NCBI RefSeq assembly: GCF_028816475.1 | Contig: NZ_CP118247.1 | Location: 2,844,001-2,908,000, forward strand | Length of the DNA stretch: 64,000 nucleotides | Source of the DNA: Devosia rhodophyticola | GTDB taxonomy: Bacteria; Pseudomonadota; Alphaproteobacteria; Rhizobiales; Devosiaceae | Direction of reading: 5' to 3' | Shown: positions 1 to 8,875 of the stretch, one piece after another | Position numbering within the stretch: position 1 is the first letter of the stretch | Layout: each line of letters opens with the position of its first letter | Made by a program: the position numbers and the translations under genes | Notes under the pieces: model-generated | The model's input: only the letters and a program-made list of their open reading frames with translations | The model's database searches: none | What the model was told of the DNA's origin: nothing

Positions 1-250
1 GCGCAAATCTGCGATTGAGCGCCAGCTCTGACAGCCAAATAGACCAAAAACACTTAATTTATAAATACTTACATTTTTGTGCCCTAGGGTCGGCGCTGTG
101 GCCGGGCGACGGCTATGTGCCTCCTTGTGCGCGTTTAGGACGGGCACATATATAGCCCCAGTTACGATTTGTTCCTGCGTTTGGCACGGAAGATCGTGCG
201 GGAATATCTCAAGGAGTTTTGCTCCTGAGATTGCCAATCTGGAGAGCGAA

Positions 251-859
251 ATGTCCAAGCCAAAAATAGCCATCATCATCTCATCGACCCGCGGCACGCG
301 GTTTGCCGACAAGCCAGCGCAATGGATCCTGGAAATAGCCCAGCAACGCCCGGAACTGGACGTCGAGCTGGTTGATCTCAAAGACTTTGATCTGCCGTTC
401 TTCAACGAAGCCGCGTCCAATTTGTGGATGCCATCGTCGGACCCACGCGCTGTTGCCTGGCAGAACAAGATCGGCGAATATGACGGCTATATCTTTGTAG
501 TCGCTGAATATAATCGCTCGATCACCGGCGCGTTAAAGAACGCACTGGATCAGGCCTACAAGGAATGGAATCGCAAGCCAGTGGCCATTGTTGGCTACGG
601 TGCCTTGGGTGCCGCGCGGGCGGCTGAACATTTGCGCACGATCGCCATTGAACTGCAGATGGTGCCGGTGCGCTCGGCGGTCCATATCGCGGGCGGCGAT
701 TTCATGACTGTGCACCCCATGGGCAAGAACGAGCCGATCTCCGCCATCGCCGACCATCTAGTTGGTGGCGCGCGCGACATGCTTGACCAGTTGACCTGGT
801 GGGTCAACGCAACCAAATCGGCGCGAGAAGAAGACCAGGTCGCTGAAGCCGCCGAATAG
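251..859 (+). CDS. NADPH-dependent FMN reductase family protein
   Basis: A 202-residue flavodoxin-fold quinone or FMN reductase. Visible features are the N-terminal beta strand KIAIIISSTRG followed by a phosphate-binding loop, the central GYIFVVAEYNRSITGALKNALD segment typical of this family, and the GYGALGAARAAEHLR stretch. I place the start at ATG 251 because GGAG lies 6 bases upstream and the family begins with the MSKPKIAI strand; the open frame extends upstream to 77, but that part has no family similarity. Cytosolic, binding FMN and using NAD(P)H. The physiological substrate cannot be told. It stands alone, followed by kup after about 170 bases. The 250 bases before it hold no other recognisable feature. 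Confidence 0.85.
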   Translation: MSKPKIAIIISSTRGTRFADKPAQWILEIAQQRPELDVELVDLKDFDLPFFNEAASNLWMPSSDPRAVAWQNKIGEYDGYIFVVAEYNRSITGALKNALDQAYKEWNRKPVAIVGYGALGAARAAEHLRTIAIELQMVPVRSAVHIAGGDFMTVHPMGKNEPISAIADHLVGGARDMLDQLTWWVNATKSAREEDQVAEAAE

Positions 860-1031
860 GGCGCCGTCAGACCTTCAAAGCACTATTCGATGCCATGCAA
901 ACTGATTTGGCCGCTCCCTCGGGGGCGGTCACTTTAATTCCGGGTCGAACCAATCTCGGCCTAGGGTGTTGTATGCAGATCGTGTCGGGTGTAGAACCCG
1001 CGCGCCTTTGACCAAAAAGAGCGCAAGGTTT

Positions 1032-2963
1032 ATGACGCAGACCAGTGCGACCGACGAACCAGTCGGCATCGACGCAAGCGAATCATCCAGCCACAAAACC
1101 GATAATTTTCCCGTGTTGCTCCTTGGCGCACTCGGCGTGGTTTTCGGCGATATCGGCACCAGCCCGCTTTACGCGTTTCGTGAGGCGCTGCACGCGACTA
1201 CGGGTGGGGTGGAACACAGATTGCCGCTGGCATCGGACGTGCTGGGGTTGCTGTCGCTGATATTCTGGGCGTTGGCCATCGTGGTTTCGACCAAATATGT
1301 TGGCTTCGTGCTGCGGGCTGACAATAATGGCGAGGGGGGCACGCTGTCGCTGATGAGTCTGGCGCGACGGGCGCTAACAGGCAGTCCTGCGTGGGTGCTC
1401 TATGTGGGCGTAGTGGGCGCCGCACTATTTTTCGGCGATGCCATCATTACCCCGGCAATCTCGGTGTTGTCGGCCGTCGAAGGTCTTGAAGTTGTCGAGC
1501 CGCGCCTGACCCTTTGGGTGGTGCCTTTGACCGTTGTGATCCTGATTGTTCTGTTCATGGTGCAGCGTTTTGGTACCGGCAAGGTGGCGGCGGTTTTCGG
1601 CCCGATCACGGCGATCTGGTTTCTGGTGCTGGGCCTATCGGGCATCGTGCATATATTTGAAGCCCCGGAGGTGCTTTGGGCGCTTAATCCATGGCATGGG
1701 TTGAGCTTTATTTTTAGCCATCTCAGCATTTCGCTTCTGGTGCTTGGCGCGGTCTTTTTGGCGGTGACCGGCGCTGAGGCACTTTATGTTGATCTGGGGC
1801 ATTTTGGGCGCCGCCCGATCATTTTTGCCTGGCTGGTGTTCGTGTTTCCGTGCCTGTTGCTGAATTATTTTGGGCAGGGTGCCTTTGTTTTGCGCAATTT
1901 CAGGGCGGCAGAAAACCCGTTCTTTCTGATGCAGCCGGAGTGGGCCCAGCTACCGGTGGTGATTCTGGCGACTATGGCCACGGTGATTGCCAGTCAGGCT
2001 GTGATTTCGGGCGCCTATTCGCTGGCGCGGCAGGGGATCAACCTCAATTTGTTGCCGCGTTTGCATGTACTGCACACCTCGGAAACCCAGAGCGGGCAGA
2101 TCTATATGCCGCAGGTTAATTCGATGCTGCTGGTTTCGGTGCTGCTATTGGTGCTGGGGTTCCGCAGTTCGAGCGCGCTGTCGGCGGCCTATGGTATCGC
2201 GGTGACCGGTGAAATGGTCGTGACCAGCGTGTTGCTGTTTATCGTGATGTGGAAAATCTGGGGCTGGCGCGTTGGCGCCGCGCTTGCCGTGGTGACGCCG
2301 TTGATATTGATTGATGTTGGCTTTTTCGTCGCCAATTCGGCAAAATTTGCCCAAGGTGGTTGGGTGCCGGCGTTGGTCGCGTGCATGCTGATCACGGTTA
2401 TGGTCACGTGGATGGGCGGTCGGCGACGGCTGGCTGAAAAGACCCGCAGGGATGAAGTGCCTTTGCAGTTTCTTGTCGATAATCTCTCGCGCAAGCAACC
2501 CACCATTGTGCCCGGAACGGCGGTATTTTTGACCAGCGACATTGAAGGGGCGCCAACCGCTCTCTTGCATAGCCTCAAGCACTATAAGGTCCTGCACGAG
2601 CAGAATGTCATTCTGACCGTTCGAACCTCGGCTTCACCGATCGTGGCGGACGACGAGAAGGTCACGATCGAGACCTATAATGAATTGTTCAGCCGGGTGA
2701 TCGTGACGTTTGGCTTTGTGGAAAGCCCCAATATTCCCAAGGCGTTGGCGCTGGGGCGGAAACTGGGTTGGAAATTTGACATCATGTCGACGTCATTTTT
2801 CCTGTCGCGTCGTTCGCTCAAGCCGGGCCAGAAAAATGGCATCATTCGCTATTGGCAGGACAAGCTGTTTACCGCGCTGGCCAAGAATGCCAGTGACGCG
2901 ACCGAATATTTCCATATTCCCACCGGACGCGTGGTGGAAATCGGCACGCAATTGCTGCTGTAG
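1032..2963 (+). CDS. kup: Kup low-affinity potassium uptake protein
   Basis: A 643-residue integral membrane K+/H+ symporter. The N-terminal signature LGALGVVFGDIGTSPLYAFREAL (about residues 30-52) is the Kup/HAK family hallmark. About twelve hydrophobic segments follow over roughly 450 residues, then a cytoplasmic C-terminal domain of about 150 residues (VPGTAVFLTSDIEGAPTALLHSLKHYKVLHEQNV) that is standard for the family. I choose ATG 1032 (MTQTSATDEP) over the upstream in-frame start at 966, because this gives the usual length and an ordinary polar cytoplasmic N-terminus. The gene converges on the small minus-strand gene at 2970 with only 6 bases between the ends. Confidence 0.95.
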   Translation: MTQTSATDEPVGIDASESSSHKTDNFPVLLLGALGVVFGDIGTSPLYAFREALHATTGGVEHRLPLASDVLGLLSLIFWALAIVVSTKYVGFVLRADNNGEGGTLSLMSLARRALTGSPAWVLYVGVVGAALFFGDAIITPAISVLSAVEGLEVVEPRLTLWVVPLTVVILIVLFMVQRFGTGKVAAVFGPITAIWFLVLGLSGIVHIFEAPEVLWALNPWHGLSFIFSHLSISLLVLGAVFLAVTGAEALYVDLGHFGRRPIIFAWLVFVFPCLLLNYFGQGAFVLRNFRAAENPFFLMQPEWAQLPVVILATMATVIASQAVISGAYSLARQGINLNLLPRLHVLHTSETQSGQIYMPQVNSMLLVSVLLLVLGFRSSSALSAAYGIAVTGEMVVTSVLLFIVMWKIWGWRVGAALAVVTPLILIDVGFFVANSAKFAQGGWVPALVACMLITVMVTWMGGRRRLAEKTRRDEVPLQFLVDNLSRKQPTIVPGTAVFLTSDIEGAPTALLHSLKHYKVLHEQNVILTVRTSASPIVADDEKVTIETYNELFSRVIVTFGFVESPNIPKALALGRKLGWKFDIMSTSFFLSRRSLKPGQKNGIIRYWQDKLFTALAKNASDATEYFHIPTGRVVEIGTQLLL

Positions 2964-2969
2964 CGGCAG

Positions 2970-3404
2970 TTATTTGGGAACGTCGGGGCAGAGATAGGGA
3001 GTGCTGGCGGCGGTAAAATGCTGTTCCTGCACCTCACGGCCAAGATCGAGTTTCAGTACCAGCTCGCTGCTACTGAGGGCGGCGATGTCGGCGTTGATGG
3101 TGACCCCGTCTTCGTCCCAGCTGATGGCGGTTTTTGAGACCTGTTGCCAGATCGACAAGCGATAGGTTTCCCAGCAACTGTCACTCACCAGCGTGCCGTC
3201 GGCCAGAAATATCTGCATGGTGCCAGGCTGGCCATCGTCGGTATCGGTGCGTACCCAGACGCGGTTGAGCAACAGGTTGTCGGTGGCAGCGTCGTCAGCG
3301 ATGTCCATTTTTTCGCCAGAGTCGCGGGCAACGGCGGGCACTGGCGCACAAATGCCAACACCCCAAACACTCATCAAAGCTAATACTGCGGCCTTGGTAT
3401 CCAT
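2970..3404 (-). CDS. Small predicted exported protein of unknown function
   Basis: 144 residues starting MDTKAAVLALMSVWGVG, with a plausible signal peptide ending near CAPVPAVA-R. The mature part is acidic and polar, with two further cysteines (one in SDSCWETYR, one in STPYLCPDV) that could form a disulfide in the periplasm. Charged, beta-rich segments such as LLNRVWVRTDTDDGQPGTMQIFLADGTLVS are reminiscent of small periplasmic lipocalin-like or META-like proteins, but I do not recognise a family. The start at 3404 is chosen because it puts the signal peptide at the N-terminus. It converges with kup. Confidence 0.6.
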   Translation of the reverse strand: MDTKAAVLALMSVWGVGICAPVPAVARDSGEKMDIADDAATDNLLLNRVWVRTDTDDGQPGTMQIFLADGTLVSDSCWETYRLSIWQQVSKTAISWDEDGVTINADIAALSSSELVLKLDLGREVQEQHFTAASTPYLCPDVPK

Positions 3405-3487
3405 GCGCGCCTCTCCTCTTGCATCATCGATTTGGCGATGCCCTAGTGCAGTTACAAGAGTGCGCTGCACATTGCGGTGTTTTTAGG

Positions 3488-3516
3488 ATAAAGCCGTGGC
3501 AGTTTCACGGCTTTAT
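3488..3516. terminator. Hairpin downstream of the OYE gene
   Basis: A perfect 11-bp stem (ATAAAGCCGTG / CACGGCTTTAT) with a 7-base loop, 15 bases beyond the stop of the minus-strand oxidoreductase gene. The U-rich tract is within the stem arm rather than after it on the minus strand; a T5 run lies beyond it on the plus strand. Probably a transcript end for the gene at 3531, but not a canonical intrinsic terminator. Confidence 0.4.
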
Positions 3517-3530
3517 CGGCTTTTTCTCAA

Positions 3531-4676
3531 CTAGAGAGTCGCAAAGCCCCGCTGGTGCAAAACCTTGTCGCGGTCACGAATGCGACCGGCAGCCTGCACC
3601 GGCCAAAGCGAATAATCCTTGTCCTCGGGCTGAAGTTCCAACTGGGCATGCACCGCCCAGTTCGGATTTTCGAGTGCGCCGCGTGCCAAAGCAACCAGAT
3701 CGGCTTCGCCGCTGGCAATGACGGCTTCTGCATCCTTGGGATCGCGGATCAAGCCGACGGCGGTGGTGGCGATGTCGGCACCGTCGCGGACCGCCTTGGC
3801 AAAGGCGACCTGATAGTGTGGCTCGGGCTTGATCTTGCCTTCAGCAAAGCCGCCGCTCGAGCAATCAATCATGTCGACACCACGGGCTTTGAGTTCCCTG
3901 GCAAAAACCACACTATCCTCGACCTGCCAGCCGCCTGCGGCGTCGGCATTGTCGCTGACCGAAATGCGCACGAACAGTGGCTTGCGGGCAGGCCAGACCG
4001 CGCGGACAGATTCGACAACTTCGAGGGGCAGGCGCATGCGGTTTTCGCGGCTTCCGCCATAGTTGTCTGTTCGCTTGTTGGCCAGCGGAGACAGGAACTG
4101 ATTGAGCAAATATCCATGGGCGGCATGGACTTCGACAACATCAAAACCGGCCTCGTCGGCGCGCCTTGCGGCATCGGTGAATGCTGCGATGATGTTTCTT
4201 ATCCCGGCGTCATCAAGCGCCGTTGGCGTTGTGAAGCTGCTGTTTTCAGCGTGAATGAGGGCGCTCGGCGCGACCGGAGTCCAACTTTGAAATCCGTGGC
4301 TGGATTTTTCGTCTTCGGTTTCGTCGAAGCCGTGGCGCCAGCCGATTGGGGTTGAGGCCTTGCGGCCGGCGTGCGCCAACTGGATGCCAGCGGCTGCGTT
4401 CTGGGTGTGCAGAAAATCGACAATGCGCTTGAGAGGGGCGATGTGTTCGTCTTTCCAGATACCCATATCGCCATAGGAAATCCGTCCTTCAGGGGTTACG
4501 CCACTGGCTTCAACGATCACCAGACCAAAGCCGCCCATGCCGAACCGCGCCAGATTGGCAAAGTGCCAATCGTTGGCCGACCCATCGACCGAAGAATATT
4601 GACACATGGGGGCAACCACAGTGCGATTGCGCAGGGTCAGGTCACGCAGGGTTAGGGGCGAAAACAGTTTGGACAT
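3531..4676 (-). CDS. NADH:flavin oxidoreductase, old yellow enzyme family (YqjM type)
   Basis: 381-residue FMN-dependent TIM-barrel ene-reductase. It begins SKLFSPLTLRDLTLRNRTVVAPMCQYSS, matching the YqjM-type N-terminus including the PMCQYS cysteine that tunes FMN. It also has QLAHAGRKAST, the HAAHGYLLNQFLSPLANKRTDNYGGSRENR motif carrying the substrate-binding HAAH pair, and the C-terminal FMN phosphate-binding region AVGLIRDPKDAEAVIASGEADLVALARGAL. ATG 4676 is chosen over the open upstream frame (to 4820) because the family begins at MSKLF. It reduces activated C=C bonds of enones or electrophiles with NAD(P)H. It is transcribed divergently from a TetR regulator, a common arrangement for electrophile-inducible OYE genes. 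Confidence 0.92.
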   Translation of the reverse strand: MSKLFSPLTLRDLTLRNRTVVAPMCQYSSVDGSANDWHFANLARFGMGGFGLVIVEASGVTPEGRISYGDMGIWKDEHIAPLKRIVDFLHTQNAAAGIQLAHAGRKASTPIGWRHGFDETEDEKSSHGFQSWTPVAPSALIHAENSSFTTPTALDDAGIRNIIAAFTDAARRADEAGFDVVEVHAAHGYLLNQFLSPLANKRTDNYGGSRENRMRLPLEVVESVRAVWPARKPLFVRISVSDNADAAGGWQVEDSVVFARELKARGVDMIDCSSGGFAEGKIKPEPHYQVAFAKAVRDGADIATTAVGLIRDPKDAEAVIASGEADLVALARGALENPNWAVHAQLELQPEDKDYSLWPVQAAGRIRDRDKVLHQRGFATL

Positions 4677-4858
4677 TGTGGACTCATCTTGACTGGAAGC
4701 AATTGATGCAACTTGGGTTCTTTCCGCTTCATCGGCAAGTGCCGATATAAGGAAAATTTTCTGTTCTGTGGTCATTTGGCGCATCTGGTCGCCTGATTGT
4801 CGGTCGTTGTGGCTGAGCAACAGGGTTGAAAGTTCGCTCAGTTGGCCCTTGCGCCGAA

Positions 4859-4876
4859 CCGTACGGTACGGTACGG
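4859..4876. promoter_or_regulatory. Candidate TetR operator between the OYE and tetR genes
   Basis: CCGTACGGTACGGTACGG: three iterations of a TACGG unit with the 8-bp palindrome CCGTACGG at the left edge and overlapping GTAC palindromes. It lies 26 bases upstream of the chosen tetR start and in the divergent promoter region shared with the OYE gene, where an autoregulating TetR protein would bind. Assignment is by position and symmetry only. Confidence 0.5.
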
Positions 4877-4901
4877 CTATCGGGACGTGAGGAGACCGCC
4901 C

Positions 4902-6571
<1,670 letters not shown>

Positions 6572-6595
6572 TCCTTTCGCCACGCTTATTCGATT

Positions 6596-6622
6596 GAAAG
6601 GGGCCTCGGCCCCTTTCTTTTT
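6596..6622 (+). terminator. Intrinsic terminator of ilvC
   Basis: 10-bp stem GAAAGGGGCC / GGCCCCTTTC with a 2-base apex, directly followed by TTTTT, 24 bases after the ilvC stop. Confidence 0.9.
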
Positions 6623-6664
6623 GCCCGATTGGCGGTAACACAATAACAAAAGGGAAATGGTTGC

Positions 6665-7159
6665 ATGAGCAAAGCTGACGATATCGCCGGGATCATTGCG
6701 CAGGAGCAGGCGCTGGAATTCACTAATTTTGACGAGCATGTCGCGTTCGAACTAGGCGGATTGCTGTATCGCCGGGCGGTGGATGACAACCTCAGTTTTG
6801 TCATGGATGTGCGCACTTGGGATCGGCAGATGTTTTTTGCGGCGATGCCAGGGACAAGCGCTGATAATTCGGAATGGGTACGCCGCAAGATCAACTCTGT
6901 GCGGCGCTACCACAGGGCCAGCTATCGGCTTTTTCTGGAAAGAGATGAGGTTGGGCTCTTGCCGCCAATTTCGGGTGCGGATCCAGCCGATTTCGTCGCG
7001 GCGGGTGGTGGTTTTCCAATCCGGGTCAAAGGCGCGGGTATCATTGGTAGCGTGACGATTTCGGGTTTGCCTAGCCGAGGAGACCATAATGTGGTGGTTG
7101 CGGCGCTTTGCCAATTGCTGGGCAAGGACGCTGCCGAGCATCGTCTGGCGCCGGAATAG
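6665..7159 (+). CDS. UPF0303 / heme-degrading domain family protein
   Basis: 164-residue protein with the UPF0303 (GlcG/HbpS-like, DUF336) fold. Diagnostic segments are FDEHVAFELGGLLYRRAV, VRTWDRQMFFAAMPGTSADNSEWVRRKINSVRRYHRASY and the C-terminal GGGFPIRVKGAGIIGSVTISGLPSRGDHNVVVAAL. The family is structurally known but its biochemical role is unsettled; some members bind heme or corrinoid. AGGGAAA stands 7 bases before the ATG. The phzF-like gene follows after 24 bases, so the two are probably cotranscribed. Cytosolic; no signal peptide. Confidence 0.85.
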   Translation: MSKADDIAGIIAQEQALEFTNFDEHVAFELGGLLYRRAVDDNLSFVMDVRTWDRQMFFAAMPGTSADNSEWVRRKINSVRRYHRASYRLFLERDEVGLLPPISGADPADFVAAGGGFPIRVKGAGIIGSVTISGLPSRGDHNVVVAALCQLLGKDAAEHRLAPE

Positions 7160-7183
7160 GCCGGGCAAGCAAGGGAGGTGGCG

Positions 7184-8074
7184 ATGGCGTTGGATTATTT
7201 GTTGCTCGATGTGTTCACCCGGGAGAGATTGCAGGGCAATCCGCTGGCCGTGGTGCTGCATGCCGATGGCCTGCGCGACAAGCAGATGCAGGCAGTCGCT
7301 CAGGAATTCAATTTGAGCGAAACGGTGTTTCTGCAAAAGCCTGCGGTTGAGCGTAACAGTGCAGCGGTCCGGATTTTTACGCCCAGTCAGGAATTGCCAT
7401 TTGCCGGGCATCCCACAATTGGCGCGGCCGTTGTGCTGGGGCTGGCAAACAAGGCGAACGCGGTGCGGATCGAGGAAAAGATCGGCTTGATCACGGCACT
7501 ATTTGAACGCGTCGACAAGCAGAGCGGAGAGGCGCGTTTCACCCTGCCGCGATTGCCCGAACAGGTTGCTCCAGCAGCGGACCGCTTTGCCATCGCGCTG
7601 GCGCTGGGGATCGATGCCGACGAGGTCGGGTGTGGACCGTTTAAGCCCGCGGTCTATTCGGCTGGTAACATATTTCATCTGGTGCCAGTGCGTGACGCAG
7701 GCGTTCTGGCGCGGATCGAACGCAATTACGGGGTATGGGGGCAGGCATTTCCGCATGGGCGGCAGTCGGTTTATGTGTTCACCCAGACCCCAGATGAGCC
7801 CAATACCGACCTTGCGGCGCGCATGTTTTCCCCGGGCATGGGCATGTCGGAGGATCCGGGTACTGGTTCGGCCGCCGCTGCCCTGATCGGCCTGTTGGCG
7901 GCCCACGAAACCACGGCCGATGGACAAGTCGATCTGATGCTGCGTCAGGGACAGGAAATGGGGCGGTTGTGTCGAATAGAAATCCAGATGCGCAAGAAGA
8001 ATGATGTCCTTGACCATGGCGCTATCGGTGGCCATGCCATTATCGTTGGAGAAGGGCGGCTGATGCTGGATTGA
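7184..8074 (+). CDS. PhzF family isomerase-like protein
   Basis: 296 residues of the PhzF / diaminopimelate epimerase fold. It starts MALDYLLLDVFTRERLQGNPLAVVL, the family N-terminus. The conserved catalytic glutamate lies in FNLSETVFL, and the motifs FTPSQELPFAGHPTIGAA and MGMSEDPGTGSAAAALIGLLA are present. ATG 7184 is preferred to the GTG at 7178 because AGGGAGG overlaps the GTG and is well spaced for the ATG. No phenazine genes are nearby, so the substrate is unknown; most PhzF-like proteins outside phenazine clusters are uncharacterised. Confidence 0.88.
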   Translation: MALDYLLLDVFTRERLQGNPLAVVLHADGLRDKQMQAVAQEFNLSETVFLQKPAVERNSAAVRIFTPSQELPFAGHPTIGAAVVLGLANKANAVRIEEKIGLITALFERVDKQSGEARFTLPRLPEQVAPAADRFAIALALGIDADEVGCGPFKPAVYSAGNIFHLVPVRDAGVLARIERNYGVWGQAFPHGRQSVYVFTQTPDEPNTDLAARMFSPGMGMSEDPGTGSAAAALIGLLAAHETTADGQVDLMLRQGQEMGRLCRIEIQMRKKNDVLDHGAIGGHAIIVGEGRLMLD

Positions 8075-8131
8075 CGTAGTTACTCTCAGGGGCGGGTGCT
8101 ATATTTGATGCACGGCGCAATGGGGGCATAA

Positions 8132-8560
8132 ATGGACGTTCTGATTCACTTGGTAATCTGGGTGCATATTATCGCGTTTGTTGCCGGAGGTTCAAATTCG
8201 GTGGCCGGACCGATTATTGGGGCGCGTCTGCATGGCGCTTCGCCCGAACAGCGGGCGGCCTATTTTGGCGTCCTTACTCAAATGGCCAGTGTGGGCAAAA
8301 TTGCGATGGTCACGCTACTGGTAACCGGCCCGCTGGCGCTTTGGTTGAAATTTGGCGGGCTTGGTGGCGTCGGCATCTGGTTCTGGGTGAAGATGGCCTT
8401 GATCGTGGTCATGCTGGTCAGCATCGGAATGGGCGATGCCAGCGAGAAAAAAGCACAGGCGGGGGATCACGCAGCCGAGTCGCGTGCTGCCATGGCGCAC
8501 AAGGTAACGGCTGTGGCGTTTGCAGGGGTAATTCTGGCCGCTGTGCTGGCGTTCAACTAA
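8132..8560 (+). CDS. Small four-helix integral membrane protein
   Basis: 142 residues with about four transmembrane segments (roughly residues 3-25, 50-75, 80-100 and 120-141) and a conserved-looking histidine in the first helix (IWVHIIAFVAGG). The layout resembles DUF2269 or CopD-like membrane proteins, but I cannot assign a family with certainty. GGGG lies 5 bases upstream of the ATG. Function unknown. Confidence 0.65.
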   Translation: MDVLIHLVIWVHIIAFVAGGSNSVAGPIIGARLHGASPEQRAAYFGVLTQMASVGKIAMVTLLVTGPLALWLKFGGLGGVGIWFWVKMALIVVMLVSIGMGDASEKKAQAGDHAAESRAAMAHKVTAVAFAGVILAAVLAFN

Positions 8561-8641
8561 ATCAATAGACGAAATTGGGCAGCTTGGTCTTGCGCTTAGA
8601 TCAAAAGCCGCGCATTATTGGGGGGTAACTGGATTTTCGTC

Positions 8642-8764
8642 ATGCAGCGCAACCGCGCCATAGCCATTGCCGTTGAACAGCGCCGGGTCGCTCAGACCCG
8701 TTGGGTCGCTGCTGCAATGTTGCTGCTCCCAGCTCTATTTCTACTTCTTATCAGCCCCTGGTAA
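8642..8764 (+). CDS. Candidate leucine-rich leader peptide upstream of leuA
   Basis: A 40-codon open frame, ATG 8642 to TAA 8764. It begins MQRNRAIAIAVEQRRVA and near its end contains MLLLPALFLLLI, seven leucine codons (TTG CTG CTC CTA CTA CTT CTT) within twelve residues. Four of these use the rarer CTA, CTT or TTG codons, against the CTG bias of neighbouring genes. The stop codon lies inside the arm of a hairpin (8755-8798). Leader-peptide attenuators before leuA are known in alphaproteobacteria, and ribosome stalling at these codons under leucine shortage would fit. Translation is inferred. Confidence 0.7.
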   Translation: MQRNRAIAIAVEQRRVAQTRWVAAAMLLLPALFLLLISPW

Positions 8765-8858
8765 CCGACAGCTCGGCAAGCGAGCGGGTGGTCAGGGGAT
8801 AACGTTTTCAAGCCGTACACAGCAATGTCCGGCCTGCAGAGCTTATGTCTCGCGGCCG
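8755..8858 (+). promoter_or_regulatory. Candidate leuA attenuator hairpins
   Basis: Two potential hairpins follow the leucine codons. The first pairs CCCCTG (8755-8760) with CAGGGG (8793-8798), ACC (8764-8766) with GGT (8787-8789), and GCTCG (8771-8775) with CGAGC (8781-8785); its left arm covers the last codons and stop of the leader peptide. The second pairs CGGCC (8830-8834) with GGCCG (8854-8858), followed by TTTGAT. A ribosome paused on the leucine codons would leave the first hairpin region differently folded than one that reached the stop. The exact switch is not proven, and the terminator has only a short T run. Confidence 0.5.
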
Positions 8859-8875
8859 TTTGATAGGAAAATACC

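Noticed and set aside
3555..4355. A 266-residue plus-strand frame opposite the OYE gene
   Set aside because: Shadow of the oxidoreductase, which has all family motifs; no domain in the opposite frame.
4842..4901. Upstream ATG start for the TetR regulator
   Set aside because: It would translate the candidate operator repeat into protein; GTG 4902 has a good ribosome site and matches the family N-terminus.
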